Positions 37,029 to 45,552 of a DNA stretch of 64,000 nucleotides are shown here, piece after piece (positions within the stretch are counted from its first letter, which is position 1; each line of letters begins with the position of its first letter). A program made the position numbers and the translations under genes. Where the stretch lies: positions 5,168,029 through 5,232,028 of the forward strand of contig NZ_CP007440.1 in the NCBI RefSeq assembly GCF_001579845.1, given 5' to 3'. Below the pieces are notes generated by a model that did no database searches, was not told the DNA's origin, and worked only from the letters and a program-made list of their open reading frames with translations. Origin of the DNA: Rhodoplanes sp. Z2-YC6860 (lineage in GTDB: Bacteria > Pseudomonadota > Alphaproteobacteria > Rhizobiales > Xanthobacteraceae).

Positions 37029-38378
37029 ATGACGACGACAACGATCCGCGAGCCTGCTCGCGACCTGCCGGTGCGCGGCGAATACGACGTGGTGGTGCTG
37101 GGCGGCGGCCCGGCCGGTATTGCGGCGGCGACCGCGGCCGCGATGCATGGCCGCAGCGTGCTGATGGTCGAACGCTACGGCTTCCTCGGCGGCATGGGCA
37201 CCGCGGCCGGCGTCACCAACTTCTGCGGATTGCATGCCAACGTGCATGGCGAAATCAGGCAGGTGGTGCACGGCGTCGCCGATGAGCTGCTGGCACGCAT
37301 CGATCGTCTCGGCGGACTGAACAAGCCGCATATGGTCTTCGGCAAGATCGCAGCGCAGGCCTACGACACCGCCGCGTACAAGTGCGCGGCCGACGATCTG
37401 CTCTTGAGCCACAACGTCGACATCCTGTTTCATGCGCTCGGCGCGGGCGTGATCATGGATGCGGACGACGTCATTCGCGCGCTGATCGTCGAGACCAAGT
37501 CGGGCCGGCAAGCCGCGATCGGCCGGATATTCATCGATTGCTCGGGCGACGGCGATCTCGCGGCCTGGGCCGGCGCGCCGTTCGAGCATGGCGACGGCGC
37601 GGGCGGCACGCTCTATCCGACCATGATGTTTCGCGTGAACGGCGTCGATCCGAAGGCCGCAGGCGATGCCTGGAAGACCATTCCGGAATTGATGGACGCG
37701 GCCGAGCGCCGCGGCGTGCAATTCCCTCGCAAGGGCGCGGTGGTGCGGCCGCAGCGAAACCCGATCGAATGGCGCGTCAACGTCACGCAGATGAAGCGGC
37801 CCGACGGTAGCGCGCTCGACGGCACCAAGGCCGATGAGCTCACGGCCGGCGAGATCGAAGGCCGCAGGCAGGCCGCGGCGTTCTTCGATTTCCTCAAGCG
37901 CGAAGCGCCTGGATTCGGCGACGCCTATATCGTCGACACTCCGCCGCAGCTCGGCATCCGCGAGACGCGCCGCGTCACCGGTCACTATCAGCTCAGCCGC
38001 GACGATGTGCTCAACTGCGCAAGCTTCCCCGACACCATCGGCGTCAACGGTTGGCCGATCGAGAAACACGTCGCCGGCGATGTGGAATGGCTGTGGCCCG
38101 CGATCCCGCAATCGCGCGGCTTCAACCATCTGCCTTACCGGATGCTGCTGCCGCAGAAGCTGCGCAATCTTCTCGTGGCCGGGCGCTGCGCCTCGATGAC
38201 GCACGAAGGCCAGTCTGCGGCCCGGGTGAGCGGCGGCTGCTTCGTGATGGGCCAGGCCGCGGGTGCGGCCGCTCACCTCGCACTGTCGGGCAATTCTCCG
38301 CTCGACCAGATTCCGGTTGAAGCATTGCAAGCGCGGCTGCAAAACGACGGCGTCTATCTGGGCCGCGACGTCGAGTAG
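37029..38378 (+). CDS. FAD-dependent oxidoreductase (FAD_oxidored family)
   Basis: This 449-residue flavoprotein has the Rossmann dinucleotide loop VVVLGGGPAGIAAA, an ERYGFLGGMGT segment, and the downstream CSGDGDLAAWAGAPF motif of the PF12831-like family. The C-terminus has AGRCASMTHEGQSAARV. Many members are of unknown reaction; some act in catabolic or glycolate-like pathways. It is the first gene of a compact plus-strand cluster with a SnoaL-like gene and a Bug receptor. Confidence 0.85.
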   Translation: MTTTTIREPARDLPVRGEYDVVVLGGGPAGIAAATAAAMHGRSVLMVERYGFLGGMGTAAGVTNFCGLHANVHGEIRQVVHGVADELLARIDRLGGLNKPHMVFGKIAAQAYDTAAYKCAADDLLLSHNVDILFHALGAGVIMDADDVIRALIVETKSGRQAAIGRIFIDCSGDGDLAAWAGAPFEHGDGAGGTLYPTMMFRVNGVDPKAAGDAWKTIPELMDAAERRGVQFPRKGAVVRPQRNPIEWRVNVTQMKRPDGSALDGTKADELTAGEIEGRRQAAAFFDFLKREAPGFGDAYIVDTPPQLGIRETRRVTGHYQLSRDDVLNCASFPDTIGVNGWPIEKHVAGDVEWLWPAIPQSRGFNHLPYRMLLPQKLRNLLVAGRCASMTHEGQSAARVSGGCFVMGQAAGAAAHLALSGNSPLDQIPVEALQARLQNDGVYLGRDVE

Positions 38379-38435
38379 GCCCGATCCAGATTCAGCCATC
38401 GTTTCGAGGTCATGCTTTCGTCCTCACGCACCTGA

Positions 38436-38861
38436 ATGAGCCGAGCCATGTCCCAGCAAGCCAACGCCGAAGAAGGCCGGATCAAAGCGCTCCTCGAAGC
38501 CTGGGCGGAAGCGGTCCGCCGGCACGACATTGGCGCGATCCTCGCGCATCACGATCCGGAGATGGTGATGTTCGACCTGCCGCCGCCCCTACAGTGCAAG
38601 GGCATTGAGGAGTACAAAAAGACCTGGGACCTGTTCTTCCGCTATCACAAGCCCGGTGCGGCCTTCGACTTCGAGGAGCTCAACTTCACCGCGGGCCGGG
38701 ATGTCGCCTTCATGGCCGCGATCATGCGCTGCGGTCCCGATTCTTCCAGCAATCCGGCGGACAAAGACGGTTTCCTGTTCCGACTGACGGTCGGGCTGCG
38801 CAAGGTCGACGGAAACTGGCGCATCGCGCACGAGCATCACTCCGTTCCTGCAACCGACTGA
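38436..38861 (+). CDS. SnoaL-like/NTF2-fold protein (DUF4440 type)
   Basis: A 141-residue protein with the NTF2-like fold. The first helix is RIKALLEAWAEAVRRHDIGAILAHHDPEM, then strands FDLPPPLQCKG and GRDVAFMAAIMRC, and a C-terminal RIAHEHHSVP that is characteristic of SnoaL and Cif-like families. Such proteins act as small-molecule isomerases, hydrolases or accessory binders. It lies between the FAD enzyme and the Bug receptor, so it may act on the same unknown substrate. The first of two nearby Met codons was used. Confidence 0.82.
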   Translation: MSRAMSQQANAEEGRIKALLEAWAEAVRRHDIGAILAHHDPEMVMFDLPPPLQCKGIEEYKKTWDLFFRYHKPGAAFDFEELNFTAGRDVAFMAAIMRCGPDSSSNPADKDGFLFRLTVGLRKVDGNWRIAHEHHSVPATD

Positions 38862-38881
38862 CCGCGACAAAGAGCAACGAC

Positions 38882-39844
38882 ATGAAGAGACGCCTGCTGT
38901 TCGCCCTGCTCTGCCTGCTGACCGCGATGCTTCCGGCCGCGGCGCAGGACTGGCCCACAAAGCCCGTGCGCATCATCGTGCCGTTCGGCCCGGGCTCGAC
39001 GCCCGATGTGGTCGCACGCCTGATCGCAGATGAGCTGCAAAAGAAACTCGGCCAGCCGTTCGTGATCGAGAACAAGCCCGGCGCCAGCGGCAACACGGGG
39101 ACCGACGCAGTCGCCAAGGCCGCGCCCGACGGCAACACGATCGGCGTGAGCATCGGCGGGCCGCTCGCCATCAACACGCTGTTGTTCTCGAAACTGCCCT
39201 ACGACCCCAAGACCGACATCGCGCCGATCACCCAGCTCGTGACCCAGCCGAGCGCGCTCGTGGTTAATTCCTCTGTTAAGGTTAACAGCGCAGCCGAACT
39301 GGTCGCGCTGATACGGCGCGAATCCGGCCATTTCAACTTCGGATCGATTGGCAACGGCTCGCTGTCGCACCTCGCCATGGAGGCCATTGCGCTGCAGAGC
39401 GGGGCCAAGCTCGTGCATGTCCCCTACCCGTCCTCGCCCGCGGCCATGACGGCGATCATCCGCGGCGACGTGCAAATGGGCTGCCTGCCTGCGATCGCGG
39501 TCACTCCGCACGAGGCGTCCGGCGCGGTCAAAATCCTCGCCGTCTCGACCGCGAAGCGCTCGCCTTATTTGCCGCAGATTCCGACGCTGAAAGAGGCCGG
39601 AATCGACGTCGATGCCGATGCCTGGATGGGCATGATCGCGCCCGCACACACGCCGGACGCCCTCGTTGCGAAAATTCGGCTTGCGGTGGTAGAAACACTT
39701 GGAACTGTTGCGGTTCGTGACAAGCTGGCGACGCAGCTCATGGAACCGGTTGGCAGCACGCCGGCCGAGTTCCGGGCGCGCATCGACAGCGAGATCGACC
39801 GCTGGGCGCCGGTGATCAAGGCCGCGGACGTCAGAGTCAACTGA
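38882..39844 (+). CDS. Bug-family (TctC-like) extracytoplasmic solute receptor
   Basis: The protein has 320 residues. The signal peptide MKRRLLFALLCLLTAMLPAAA leads to the mature start QDWPTKPVRIIVPFGPGSTPD. The Bug fold signature continues with KPGASGNTG and VHVPYPSSPAAM. These are the periplasmic receptors of tripartite tricarboxylate transporters and are widely amplified in soil bacteria. No TctA or TctB membrane genes are adjacent, so this is an orphan receptor, and its ligand (a carboxylate or aromatic acid) is unknown. Confidence 0.92.
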   Translation: MKRRLLFALLCLLTAMLPAAAQDWPTKPVRIIVPFGPGSTPDVVARLIADELQKKLGQPFVIENKPGASGNTGTDAVAKAAPDGNTIGVSIGGPLAINTLLFSKLPYDPKTDIAPITQLVTQPSALVVNSSVKVNSAAELVALIRRESGHFNFGSIGNGSLSHLAMEAIALQSGAKLVHVPYPSSPAAMTAIIRGDVQMGCLPAIAVTPHEASGAVKILAVSTAKRSPYLPQIPTLKEAGIDVDADAWMGMIAPAHTPDALVAKIRLAVVETLGTVAVRDKLATQLMEPVGSTPAEFRARIDSEIDRWAPVIKAADVRVN

Positions 39845-39885
39845 ACGAAGACGTCAGCGGATTGGTTGTTAGGCTGGAGTGACGG

Positions 39886-40554
39886 ATGAGCAGCACGGAA
39901 CCGTATCCCGAGGTCAATCTCGACGAGTCGGGCCACGAGTCGCGGCCGACGCCGCAGCAGGGCCCCGAATGGCCCAAGAAAATCCGCACGCTGACGGCGA
40001 CCGAGCTCGACCGGCTGACGATCGACGGCGCCGGGCGGTTTTATTGGGACGGCAAGCTCGTTAACTACGAGCCGCCGGTGGCGGCCAAGCCGGCCAGCGA
40101 GAAGCCGGAGCCGCTTTCGCGCCTTGGCGATCTCGACCGCGACCCCTACGGCTTCGATGAGCCGAAGCCCTCCGAGCACACCGAGGCCGATCACATCGAT
40201 CGTTCGGACGATGCACCGATGCACGCGGTCGCACACCGCGACCACTACAACGAATTCGACGAGTTGCGCACGGTCCAACACCGCGCGGTGAATCACGACA
40301 TCGGCACGGAGATGTCAGAAACCTATGTCGCGCCGACCATCCAGATGCCGGACCGCATCCGCGTGTCGATGACGGGCTGGCAGTCCCTCGGTGCCTTGAT
40401 TGTGGTGCTGTGCCTGATCGTCGGATCGCTGGGGATCGCAGCCCTCGGGTTTATCGCGGCACACGATTGGGGCTGCCGGGCCGGCCTGTTCCAGTCGAAC
40501 TGCCCCGCCGCCACCGGCGGCCGACCGGCCGGGCGCACCGATATCCCGGCCTGA
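39886..40554 (+). CDS. Hypothetical protein with one C-terminal membrane segment
   Basis: A 222-residue protein. The first 160 residues are acidic and Pro/His-rich, with a weakly conserved-looking TLTATELDRLTIDGAGRFYWDGK segment. A single hydrophobic segment (LGALIVVLCLIVGSLGIAAL) sits near 165-190, followed by a Gly/Cys tail. There is no catalytic motif. It lies 41 bp after the Bug gene. The function is unknown. Confidence 0.6.
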   Translation: MSSTEPYPEVNLDESGHESRPTPQQGPEWPKKIRTLTATELDRLTIDGAGRFYWDGKLVNYEPPVAAKPASEKPEPLSRLGDLDRDPYGFDEPKPSEHTEADHIDRSDDAPMHAVAHRDHYNEFDELRTVQHRAVNHDIGTEMSETYVAPTIQMPDRIRVSMTGWQSLGALIVVLCLIVGSLGIAALGFIAAHDWGCRAGLFQSNCPAATGGRPAGRTDIPA

Positions 40555-40701
40555 CGTCTCCCAGCCGCGTGGCGACAGCCGCCGGACGCGTCAGTGTGAC
40601 TGACCGTCTGGCCGTTGAACCCGGGAACCGCCCTCCCCGACCAAAGGGAAACGGCCTCTGGACGGGGCTGATCGGCCCCGAAGTGGGGTCAGGAGGCGGC
40701 C

Positions 40702-40953
40702 ATGAACGAACTCACCCTCGCAGAAGGCCTGGCATTCCGGCGGAGCCTTTCGACACGCTCCAAACTCCGGCTGAAGCTTCAGATCAGCGCCGGCGCCCTC
40801 CTCGCCATCGTCGCAGGGAGCCATGTGCTGTCCGGCCTCCTGGACGGCGATCTCGACTCCAAGGGCCTGTCGATGTTCGGACTCGCCGTCGGGCTCTACG
40901 TCACAGCCCACTATTCGGTGCTGCTCATCGCCAAGCGCGCGATGCAGGCTTGA
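40702..40953 (+). CDS. Small two-helix membrane protein
   Basis: An 83-residue protein with two hydrophobic segments (ISAGALLAIVAGSHVLSGLL and SMFGLAVGLYVTAHYSVLL). The ATG is preceded by AGGAGG, a strong ribosome site five bases upstream. No known family was recognised. Its stop abuts the stop of the SDR gene on the opposite strand. Confidence 0.6.
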   Translation: MNELTLAEGLAFRRSLSTRSKLRLKLQISAGALLAIVAGSHVLSGLLDGDLDSKGLSMFGLAVGLYVTAHYSVLLIAKRAMQA

Positions 40954-41730
40954 TCACACCACCGGCGAACGGCCGCCATCGACGTTGGTTGCAGTGCCGG
41001 TGATGTAGCCGCCCTGCTCCGAGGCCAGGAAGCACGCCAGATTGGCGAACTCCTCCGCCTTGCCGGCGCGGCCCAGCGGGATCTCCTTCTCGCGCGCCTT
41101 GTAGTAATCGGCGAGCGGCACGTTGGCGCGCTTGGCGGCCTGCACATGCTGATCGGCCTCGATGAAGCCAACGAGCATGGCGTTGACCAGCACGTTATGC
41201 GGCGCGAACTCCTGCGACAGTGCCTTGGTCATGGCCATGCCGGCGGCGCGCGACACCGACGTCGGCATGCTGTTCGGCCGTGGCGCCTTGGCGCCGATGT
41301 TGAGCACGTTGATGATGCGGCCCCAGCGCCGCTCTTTCATCTGCGGCGAAACCAGGCGGATGAGCCGCACCGCCGCGAACAGCTTCTGCTCGATGTCGTC
41401 GTGGAGGATCTCGTCGGTCACCTTCTCGAACGGCATGGCGCGCGAAGTGCCGGCGTTGTTGACGATGATGTCGACCCTGCCGAACGCCTTCATCACTTCG
41501 TCGTAGCCGCGCTGGATGTCGGCGGCCTTGCCGACATCGGCCGTGACGCCGATCACCCGGGCTTTGGCGATTTTCTTGATCGCAGCCAACGCCTCGTCGA
41601 GCGCCTCCTTGCCGCGCGCGAAGATCGCGACATCGGCGCCCGAGGCCGCAAAGCGGGTTGCGACCGCAAGCCCGATGCCTTTGCTGCCGCCAGTGACGAT
41701 GGCGGCGCGGCCCTGCAAACTGATTTCCAT
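40954..41730 (-). CDS. SDR-family oxidoreductase lacking the YxxxK catalytic motif
   Basis: A 258-residue short-chain dehydrogenase. The cofactor loop TGGSKGIGLAVA and NNAGTS are intact. Where classical members have YxxxK, the sequence reads SMPTSVSRAAGMAM, so Tyr is replaced by Thr and Lys by Arg. The upstream Ser strand (INVLNIGAKAPRP) has Asn in the usual Ser region. I recall a subgroup of similar rhizobial SDRs with the same PTSVSRAAG stretch, which would make this a family feature and not random damage. The enzyme may use another acid or be non-catalytic. ATG 41730 was chosen over an upstream in-frame extension. Confidence 0.85.
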   Translation of the reverse strand: MEISLQGRAAIVTGGSKGIGLAVATRFAASGADVAIFARGKEALDEALAAIKKIAKARVIGVTADVGKAADIQRGYDEVMKAFGRVDIIVNNAGTSRAMPFEKVTDEILHDDIEQKLFAAVRLIRLVSPQMKERRWGRIINVLNIGAKAPRPNSMPTSVSRAAGMAMTKALSQEFAPHNVLVNAMLVGFIEADQHVQAAKRANVPLADYYKAREKEIPLGRAGKAEEFANLACFLASEQGGYITGTATNVDGGRSPVV

Positions 41731-41815
41731 GACGTTCTCCCGGACGCCGCCCGAACGCGGCAGGCCAAGACTATTGGCCCGCGCGCACAGCGACAACCGG
41801 GCCAAACGAGGTCCG

Positions 41816-42409
41816 CTAGTGAGCCTTGCGCGCGACGATGCGGTGAATCGTCTTGCCGGAGGACAGGCTCACGGGCTCGTCGTCGAGCAGCAGAGACATA
41901 CCGCCGAGCGCGCCACGAACCAGTTCGCTGTCGAAGGCGGTGTAAAGCCGCCCCGCCGCATCGCGAAGATCGTTGCCCGTGGTGACGCGCCAGCTCACGT
42001 ATAAAATGCCGTCGGACTTCAAAAGCTCCGTCATGCGCCGCACCGCCGGCGCGATCTGCTCGCGCGGCAGTTGCATGATGACGGTTTCACACAGCACATT
42101 GTCGAACGCGCCGCCCGGCAGTCCGGTCAGCTCGGGCAGCAGCGCCCGCTCGAAGCGCAGCTCCGGATAACGCCGCCGGGCCTCCTGCAACAGCGCGGCG
42201 GAGGCGTCATAGCCGATCGCGTCGAAGCCGCTTTCGGCGAGATGCGCCACTTCGCGGCCGCTGCCGCAGCCGATGTCGGCGGTGCGACCGCGCGGACGAA
42301 AGAACCGCTGCACCAGCGCATGAAGGTCCGACGGCGCCGGCTGCTCGTGCCAATCCTTGGCGAAGGCCGCTGCGCCCGTGTCGTAGACGGCGAGCGTCTG
42401 GCGATCCAT
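41816..42409 (-). CDS. Class I SAM-dependent methyltransferase
   Basis: This 197-residue methyltransferase has the SAM motif TADIGCGSGREVAHLAES (motif I), an acidic residue after GYDAS, and CETVIMQLPRE (motif II/post-II). The C-terminal sheet is short. The substrate is unknown; the size suits small-molecule or thiopurine-type enzymes. It starts 7 bp after the GGDEF gene on the same strand, indicating an operon with it. Confidence 0.86.
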   Translation of the reverse strand: MDRQTLAVYDTGAAAFAKDWHEQPAPSDLHALVQRFFRPRGRTADIGCGSGREVAHLAESGFDAIGYDASAALLQEARRRYPELRFERALLPELTGLPGGAFDNVLCETVIMQLPREQIAPAVRRMTELLKSDGILYVSWRVTTGNDLRDAAGRLYTAFDSELVRGALGGMSLLLDDEPVSLSSGKTIHRIVARKAH

Positions 42410-42416
42410 CGAGCGC

Positions 42417-43628
42417 TCAGCCCGCCGCGAGCGCACCGCCGCCAGCCATCCGCGCGGCGATCTCGCTCAAGCTCCGACCGTTCGACACTTCGACGCGATT
42501 GCGGCCGGCACGCTTCGCCGCGTAGACGGCGCCGTCAGCTTGACGGATCAGCGTGTCGAGGTCGTAACCGAACTCGTCGGTCGAGGCGATGCCGATGCTG
42601 ACCGTGGCCTTGGCCGGCAGGCCCGCGACGATCACCGAGGCGGCCTCGACCTGCTGGCGGATACGCTCGGCGACGAGCTTCGCCTGAGAGGCCTCGGTGT
42701 AGGGCAGCAGGCAGCAGAATTCCTCGCCGCCCATGCGGAACAGAAAGTCGGTCGGTCGGATGCACGAGTTCACCAGGCCGACGAAGCAGGTCAGCACATC
42801 GTCGCCGCCGGAATGACCGAAACGGTCGTTCAGCGCCTTGAAGTGGTCGAGGTCGAGGAACAACAGCGACAGGGTCGCTTCCTCGTGGCTGTGGCGGGCA
42901 ATCAGGCGCTCGCCGCGCGCCATGAACGCGCGCCGGTTGAGCGCGCCGGTCAGCGGATCGGTCTGCGCCTTGGTGCGCTGGTCGAGCTCAAGCCGTTCCT
43001 TCGACATCGCCACCACCAGCACGACGAGCATGAAGGTGTGGCCGAACAGGATCAGGTTGAAGGCGCCGAGCCAGCCCGGCCGCATCGGCAATGCGCCGAA
43101 CGGAAACGGCAGCAGCTCCATCAGCGGAACCCGCAGCGCGAAGAACAGCGTCAGCGAACCAAACAGCACGATCACGGGCCAGCGGGACGCCAGTGCCTCA
43201 TGCCGCCCGCGCCAGCACTCCCAGCCAGCCATGGCGAACATCGAGGCGACGAGCGCCGACGACAACGCGATGCGATATTCGATGGTCTCGATGAAGCCCG
43301 GGATGAGGCACACGACGAGCCAGCCCAGCGGTGCGGCCACGACCGGCATCCACTGCGGAGCACGCTTCTCAAAGGAGCGCGCGCCCTGCCACGTGCAGGC
43401 CACAGCCGACACCAGGAAGGCGTTACCAATCCCGAGCGTGAGATAGTTCTCGATCGTGGCACGCAGCATGAACAGCAGCGCGGTCACGCTGCCCAGAGCC
43501 AGCGCAAAACCCCACCACAAGAACCATGGTGCCGCGCGGTTCTTCAGCCAGAACACGGCAAACAGCCCACCAAGCACCAGCTTGATGGTGAGGGCGAACA
43601 GCAGGACGGTGAAGGAATCAATCTGCAT
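42417..43628 (-). CDS. GGDEF-domain diguanylate cyclase, membrane-anchored
   Basis: This 403-residue protein has six or seven predicted membrane helices over residues 1-210, probably a signal-sensing domain. A GGDEF domain of about 165 residues follows. Its active site reads RMGGEEF (GGEEF form), with TDPLTGALNRRAF at the start. It should synthesise cyclic di-GMP. An inhibitory RxxD site was not identified with confidence. No EAL domain is fused, so it is synthesis-only. The start is ATG 43628. Confidence 0.92.
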   Translation of the reverse strand: MQIDSFTVLLFALTIKLVLGGLFAVFWLKNRAAPWFLWWGFALALGSVTALLFMLRATIENYLTLGIGNAFLVSAVACTWQGARSFEKRAPQWMPVVAAPLGWLVVCLIPGFIETIEYRIALSSALVASMFAMAGWECWRGRHEALASRWPVIVLFGSLTLFFALRVPLMELLPFPFGALPMRPGWLGAFNLILFGHTFMLVVLVVAMSKERLELDQRTKAQTDPLTGALNRRAFMARGERLIARHSHEEATLSLLFLDLDHFKALNDRFGHSGGDDVLTCFVGLVNSCIRPTDFLFRMGGEEFCCLLPYTEASQAKLVAERIRQQVEAASVIVAGLPAKATVSIGIASTDEFGYDLDTLIRQADGAVYAAKRAGRNRVEVSNGRSLSEIAARMAGGGALAAG

Positions 43629-43720
43629 GGCTTGACGCGCGACCCCCTTCGCGAATCGCACGCCAGTCTAGCGGAAGCACGCCGGAAACTTCATGAATTT
43701 CGCGAAAGGGGCGAAGGACT

Positions 43721-44074
43721 TCAACGCCGCAGCGATTCTTCATAAATTTCTGGTTTAAAACCCACGAGAATGCGGCCGCCGCCGAGATCGAGCACCGGCC
43801 GTTTGATCATCGACGGCTGTTCCAGCATGAGCGCGATGGCCTTCTTTTCGTCGACGCCGGCCTTGGTCTTGTCGGGGAGCTTCCGGAAGGTCGTGCCGGC
43901 GCGGTTGAGCAGCGTTTCCCACCCGGCCTTCTTCGACCATCGCTCCAGCCGGTCGCGGTCGATGCCGCTCGCCTTGTAGTCGTGAAAGCTGTATTCGACG
44001 CCTTGCTTGTCGAGCCAGGCGCGCGCCTTTTTCATGGTGTCGCAATTCTTGATGCCGTAGATGGTGATGGCCAT
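43721..44074 (-). CDS. ArsC-family (YffB/Spx-like) thioredoxin-fold protein
   Basis: A 117-residue thioredoxin-fold protein of the ArsC family. IYGIKNCDTMKKARAWLD gives a single-Cys CDTM-type site close to the N-terminus. A later RAGTTFRKLP is typical of YffB-like members. It lacks the extra arsenate-binding arrangement of true ArsC, so a general glutaredoxin-coupled reductase is more likely. It is isolated, with the GGDEF gene 92 bp downstream on the same strand. Confidence 0.88.
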   Translation of the reverse strand: MAITIYGIKNCDTMKKARAWLDKQGVEYSFHDYKASGIDRDRLERWSKKAGWETLLNRAGTTFRKLPDKTKAGVDEKKAIALMLEQPSMIKRPVLDLGGGRILVGFKPEIYEESLRR

Positions 44075-44156
44075 GCGCCTGCTCCGCCGGGATCGCTTGT
44101 TCCGGCTGCTGTTTTAGATTTCCAGCCGCCGTTTTCATACGGCGCGGACAGACAAT

Positions 44157-44654
44157 TCACCGCTGAAAATTGGCTTTGGCCACGCCCTGCGGTCGGCGCC
44201 CCATATAGGCAACCAGGTTGTCCAAGGTCTGCGACGTGCCGGTGGCGACGCCCATCTTGACGAACTGCTCGAGCTGCTCGGCGGAACGGCATTCGATCTC
44301 CACCGTCATACGGGTTTTGCCGCCAGCCTCGCGGAAGACAATCCGTCCGGTGGATTCGATCGCCTCGAACACGAGGCGATCGGGCGGCGAAATCTCCAGA
44401 TAGATTCCGGTGAAGACCAGTTCGGGACGCGCTTTGGTGGCGAACTTGAATCTACCGCCGACCCGCAGGTCGATCTCGCAAACCAACAGCGGCTCGCGGT
44501 CGCAATCCCACCAGCACGTCACATGCTCCGGCTTGGTCCAGGCCTCGAACACCTCGGCGGGCGAAGCGTCGAAGCTGCGCGCAAGCCTGATGGTGTGCGT
44601 GTCGCGATCGATCTCGAAATCGGTCTGTCCCATCACTGCGGAATGCGGCGGCAT
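44157..44654 (-). CDS. SRPBCC/AHSA1-type protein
   Basis: A 165-residue member of the START-like SRPBCC fold. Recognisable parts are ASPAEVFEAWTKPEHVTCWW at the start, the YLEISPPDRLVFE strand, and a final helix QLEQFVKMGVATGTSQTLDNL. Such proteins bind hydrophobic ligands. It begins two bases after the stop of the upstream ArsR-type gene, so it is in the same operon and presumably under its control. Confidence 0.85.
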   Translation of the reverse strand: MPPHSAVMGQTDFEIDRDTHTIRLARSFDASPAEVFEAWTKPEHVTCWWDCDREPLLVCEIDLRVGGRFKFATKARPELVFTGIYLEISPPDRLVFEAIESTGRIVFREAGGKTRMTVEIECRSAEQLEQFVKMGVATGTSQTLDNLVAYMGRRPQGVAKANFQR

Positions 44655-44655
44655 G

Positions 44656-44994
44656 TCACTTCTCCCGTTTTTTCATTCTGGCGAGATGCGCGTCGAGATT
44701 GTCGAAGCGGCGGTCCCATTGCCTGCGGAACGGCTCGATCCAATCGGCGATGTCTTTCATGGCGCGCGGCGCGAGCCGGCGCGGCCGGCGCTGCGCGTCG
44801 CGGCCCCCTTCAATCAGTCCCGCTCGCTCCAGCACCTTGAGGTGCTTCGAGATGGTCGGCTGGCTGAGATCGAAGGGCTCCATCAGCTCGGAGACTGTCG
44901 CCTCGCCCAACGCGAGGCGCGACAGGATCGCGCGCCGCGTCGGATCGCTCAGAGCCTGGAAGGCCGTGTTGAGGTTGGCGTGCGCGCGTTCCAT
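44656..44994 (-). CDS. ArsR/SmtB-family transcriptional regulator
   Basis: A 112-residue winged-helix repressor. FQALSDPTRRAILSRLALGE and the recognition helix SQPTISKHLKVLERAGLI are diagnostic. It lacks obvious Cys metal sites, so it likely senses something other than metals, as many ArsR regulators next to SRPBCC genes do. I used the ATG at 44994. An ATG two codons earlier (45000) lies at or upstream of the predicted transcription start. It is autoregulated with the downstream SRPBCC gene, judging by an inverted repeat overlapping its promoter and start. Confidence 0.9.
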   Translation of the reverse strand: MERAHANLNTAFQALSDPTRRAILSRLALGEATVSELMEPFDLSQPTISKHLKVLERAGLIEGGRDAQRRPRRLAPRAMKDIADWIEPFRRQWDRRFDNLDAHLARMKKREK

Positions 44995-45034
44995 TGCCAT
45001 ATCTGTATATAGCCATATGGCAATATATTGTCAA
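44994..45034 (-). promoter_or_regulatory. Near-consensus promoter with overlapping operator of the ArsR gene
   Basis: On the minus strand TTGACA (45029-45034) and TATATA (45006-45011) are 17 bp apart. TTGCCATAT (44994-45002) and ATATGGCAA (45015-45023) form a perfect 9-bp inverted repeat with a 12-bp centre, covering the -10 region and the start codon. Bound regulator would block RNA polymerase. The predicted start of transcription is only a few bases from the ATG, so the mRNA may be leaderless. Confidence 0.78.
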
Positions 45035-45053
45035 AACCCCGAGGCTCATGGCG

Positions 45054-45458
45054 CTAGAGATGCCGTGTCTCGGCCGGCCGGTGCATCCAGTCGTTGTCGC
45101 GGCCGTTGGAATAGCGGACCGGCAACGACGCCAGTTCGGCGTCCGGCACATTGTCCAGGCAAGCGACGTTGACCGATACGAAATCGCCACCGATCTCCGG
45201 CACATGACCGTGGCCGAACGGCCGCATGCCGCAATGCTCGCAGAACAGGTGATGGCCCTGCTTGGAAGCGAACTGGTAGTCCGATAACGCGTCCTTTCCC
45301 GACAGCAGACGAAACGCGGCGGGCTTGATGATCGCGCCCCAGGCGCGCGACTTGGCGCAGATCGAGCAGTTGCACTTGCCGGTGCCGGCTTCGAGATCGA
45401 TATCCGCCTCGAAGCGGACGGCACCGCAGTGGCAGCTTCCCTGATAGGTCTTCAGCAT
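45054..45458 (-). CDS. GFA (glutathione-dependent formaldehyde-activating) family protein
   Basis: A 134-residue protein of the zinc-binding GFA fold. Cys ligands are visible as [18 protein letters not shown] and [10 protein letters not shown]. Family members include Gfa, which catalyses condensation of formaldehyde with glutathione, but most are of unknown activity, so a name would be unsafe. The start at ATG 45458 was chosen over in-frame upstream residues. It is divergent from the YafY gene. Confidence 0.88.
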   Translation of the reverse strand: MLKTYQGSCHCGAVRFEADIDLEAGTGKCNCSICAKSRAWGAIIKPAAFRLLSGKDALSDYQFASKQGHHLFCEHCGMRPFGHGHVPEIGGDFVSVNVACLDNVPDAELASLPVRYSNGRDNDWMHRPAETRHL

Positions 45459-45552
45459 CGGTGGCTCTCCCAAAACTCTTTTCGCGATGGCGGGACCGTA
45501 GCCGCCTCCTGTTGCCACCCTGCTGTCAGCATGCGACCAGTATGCTCCATCC

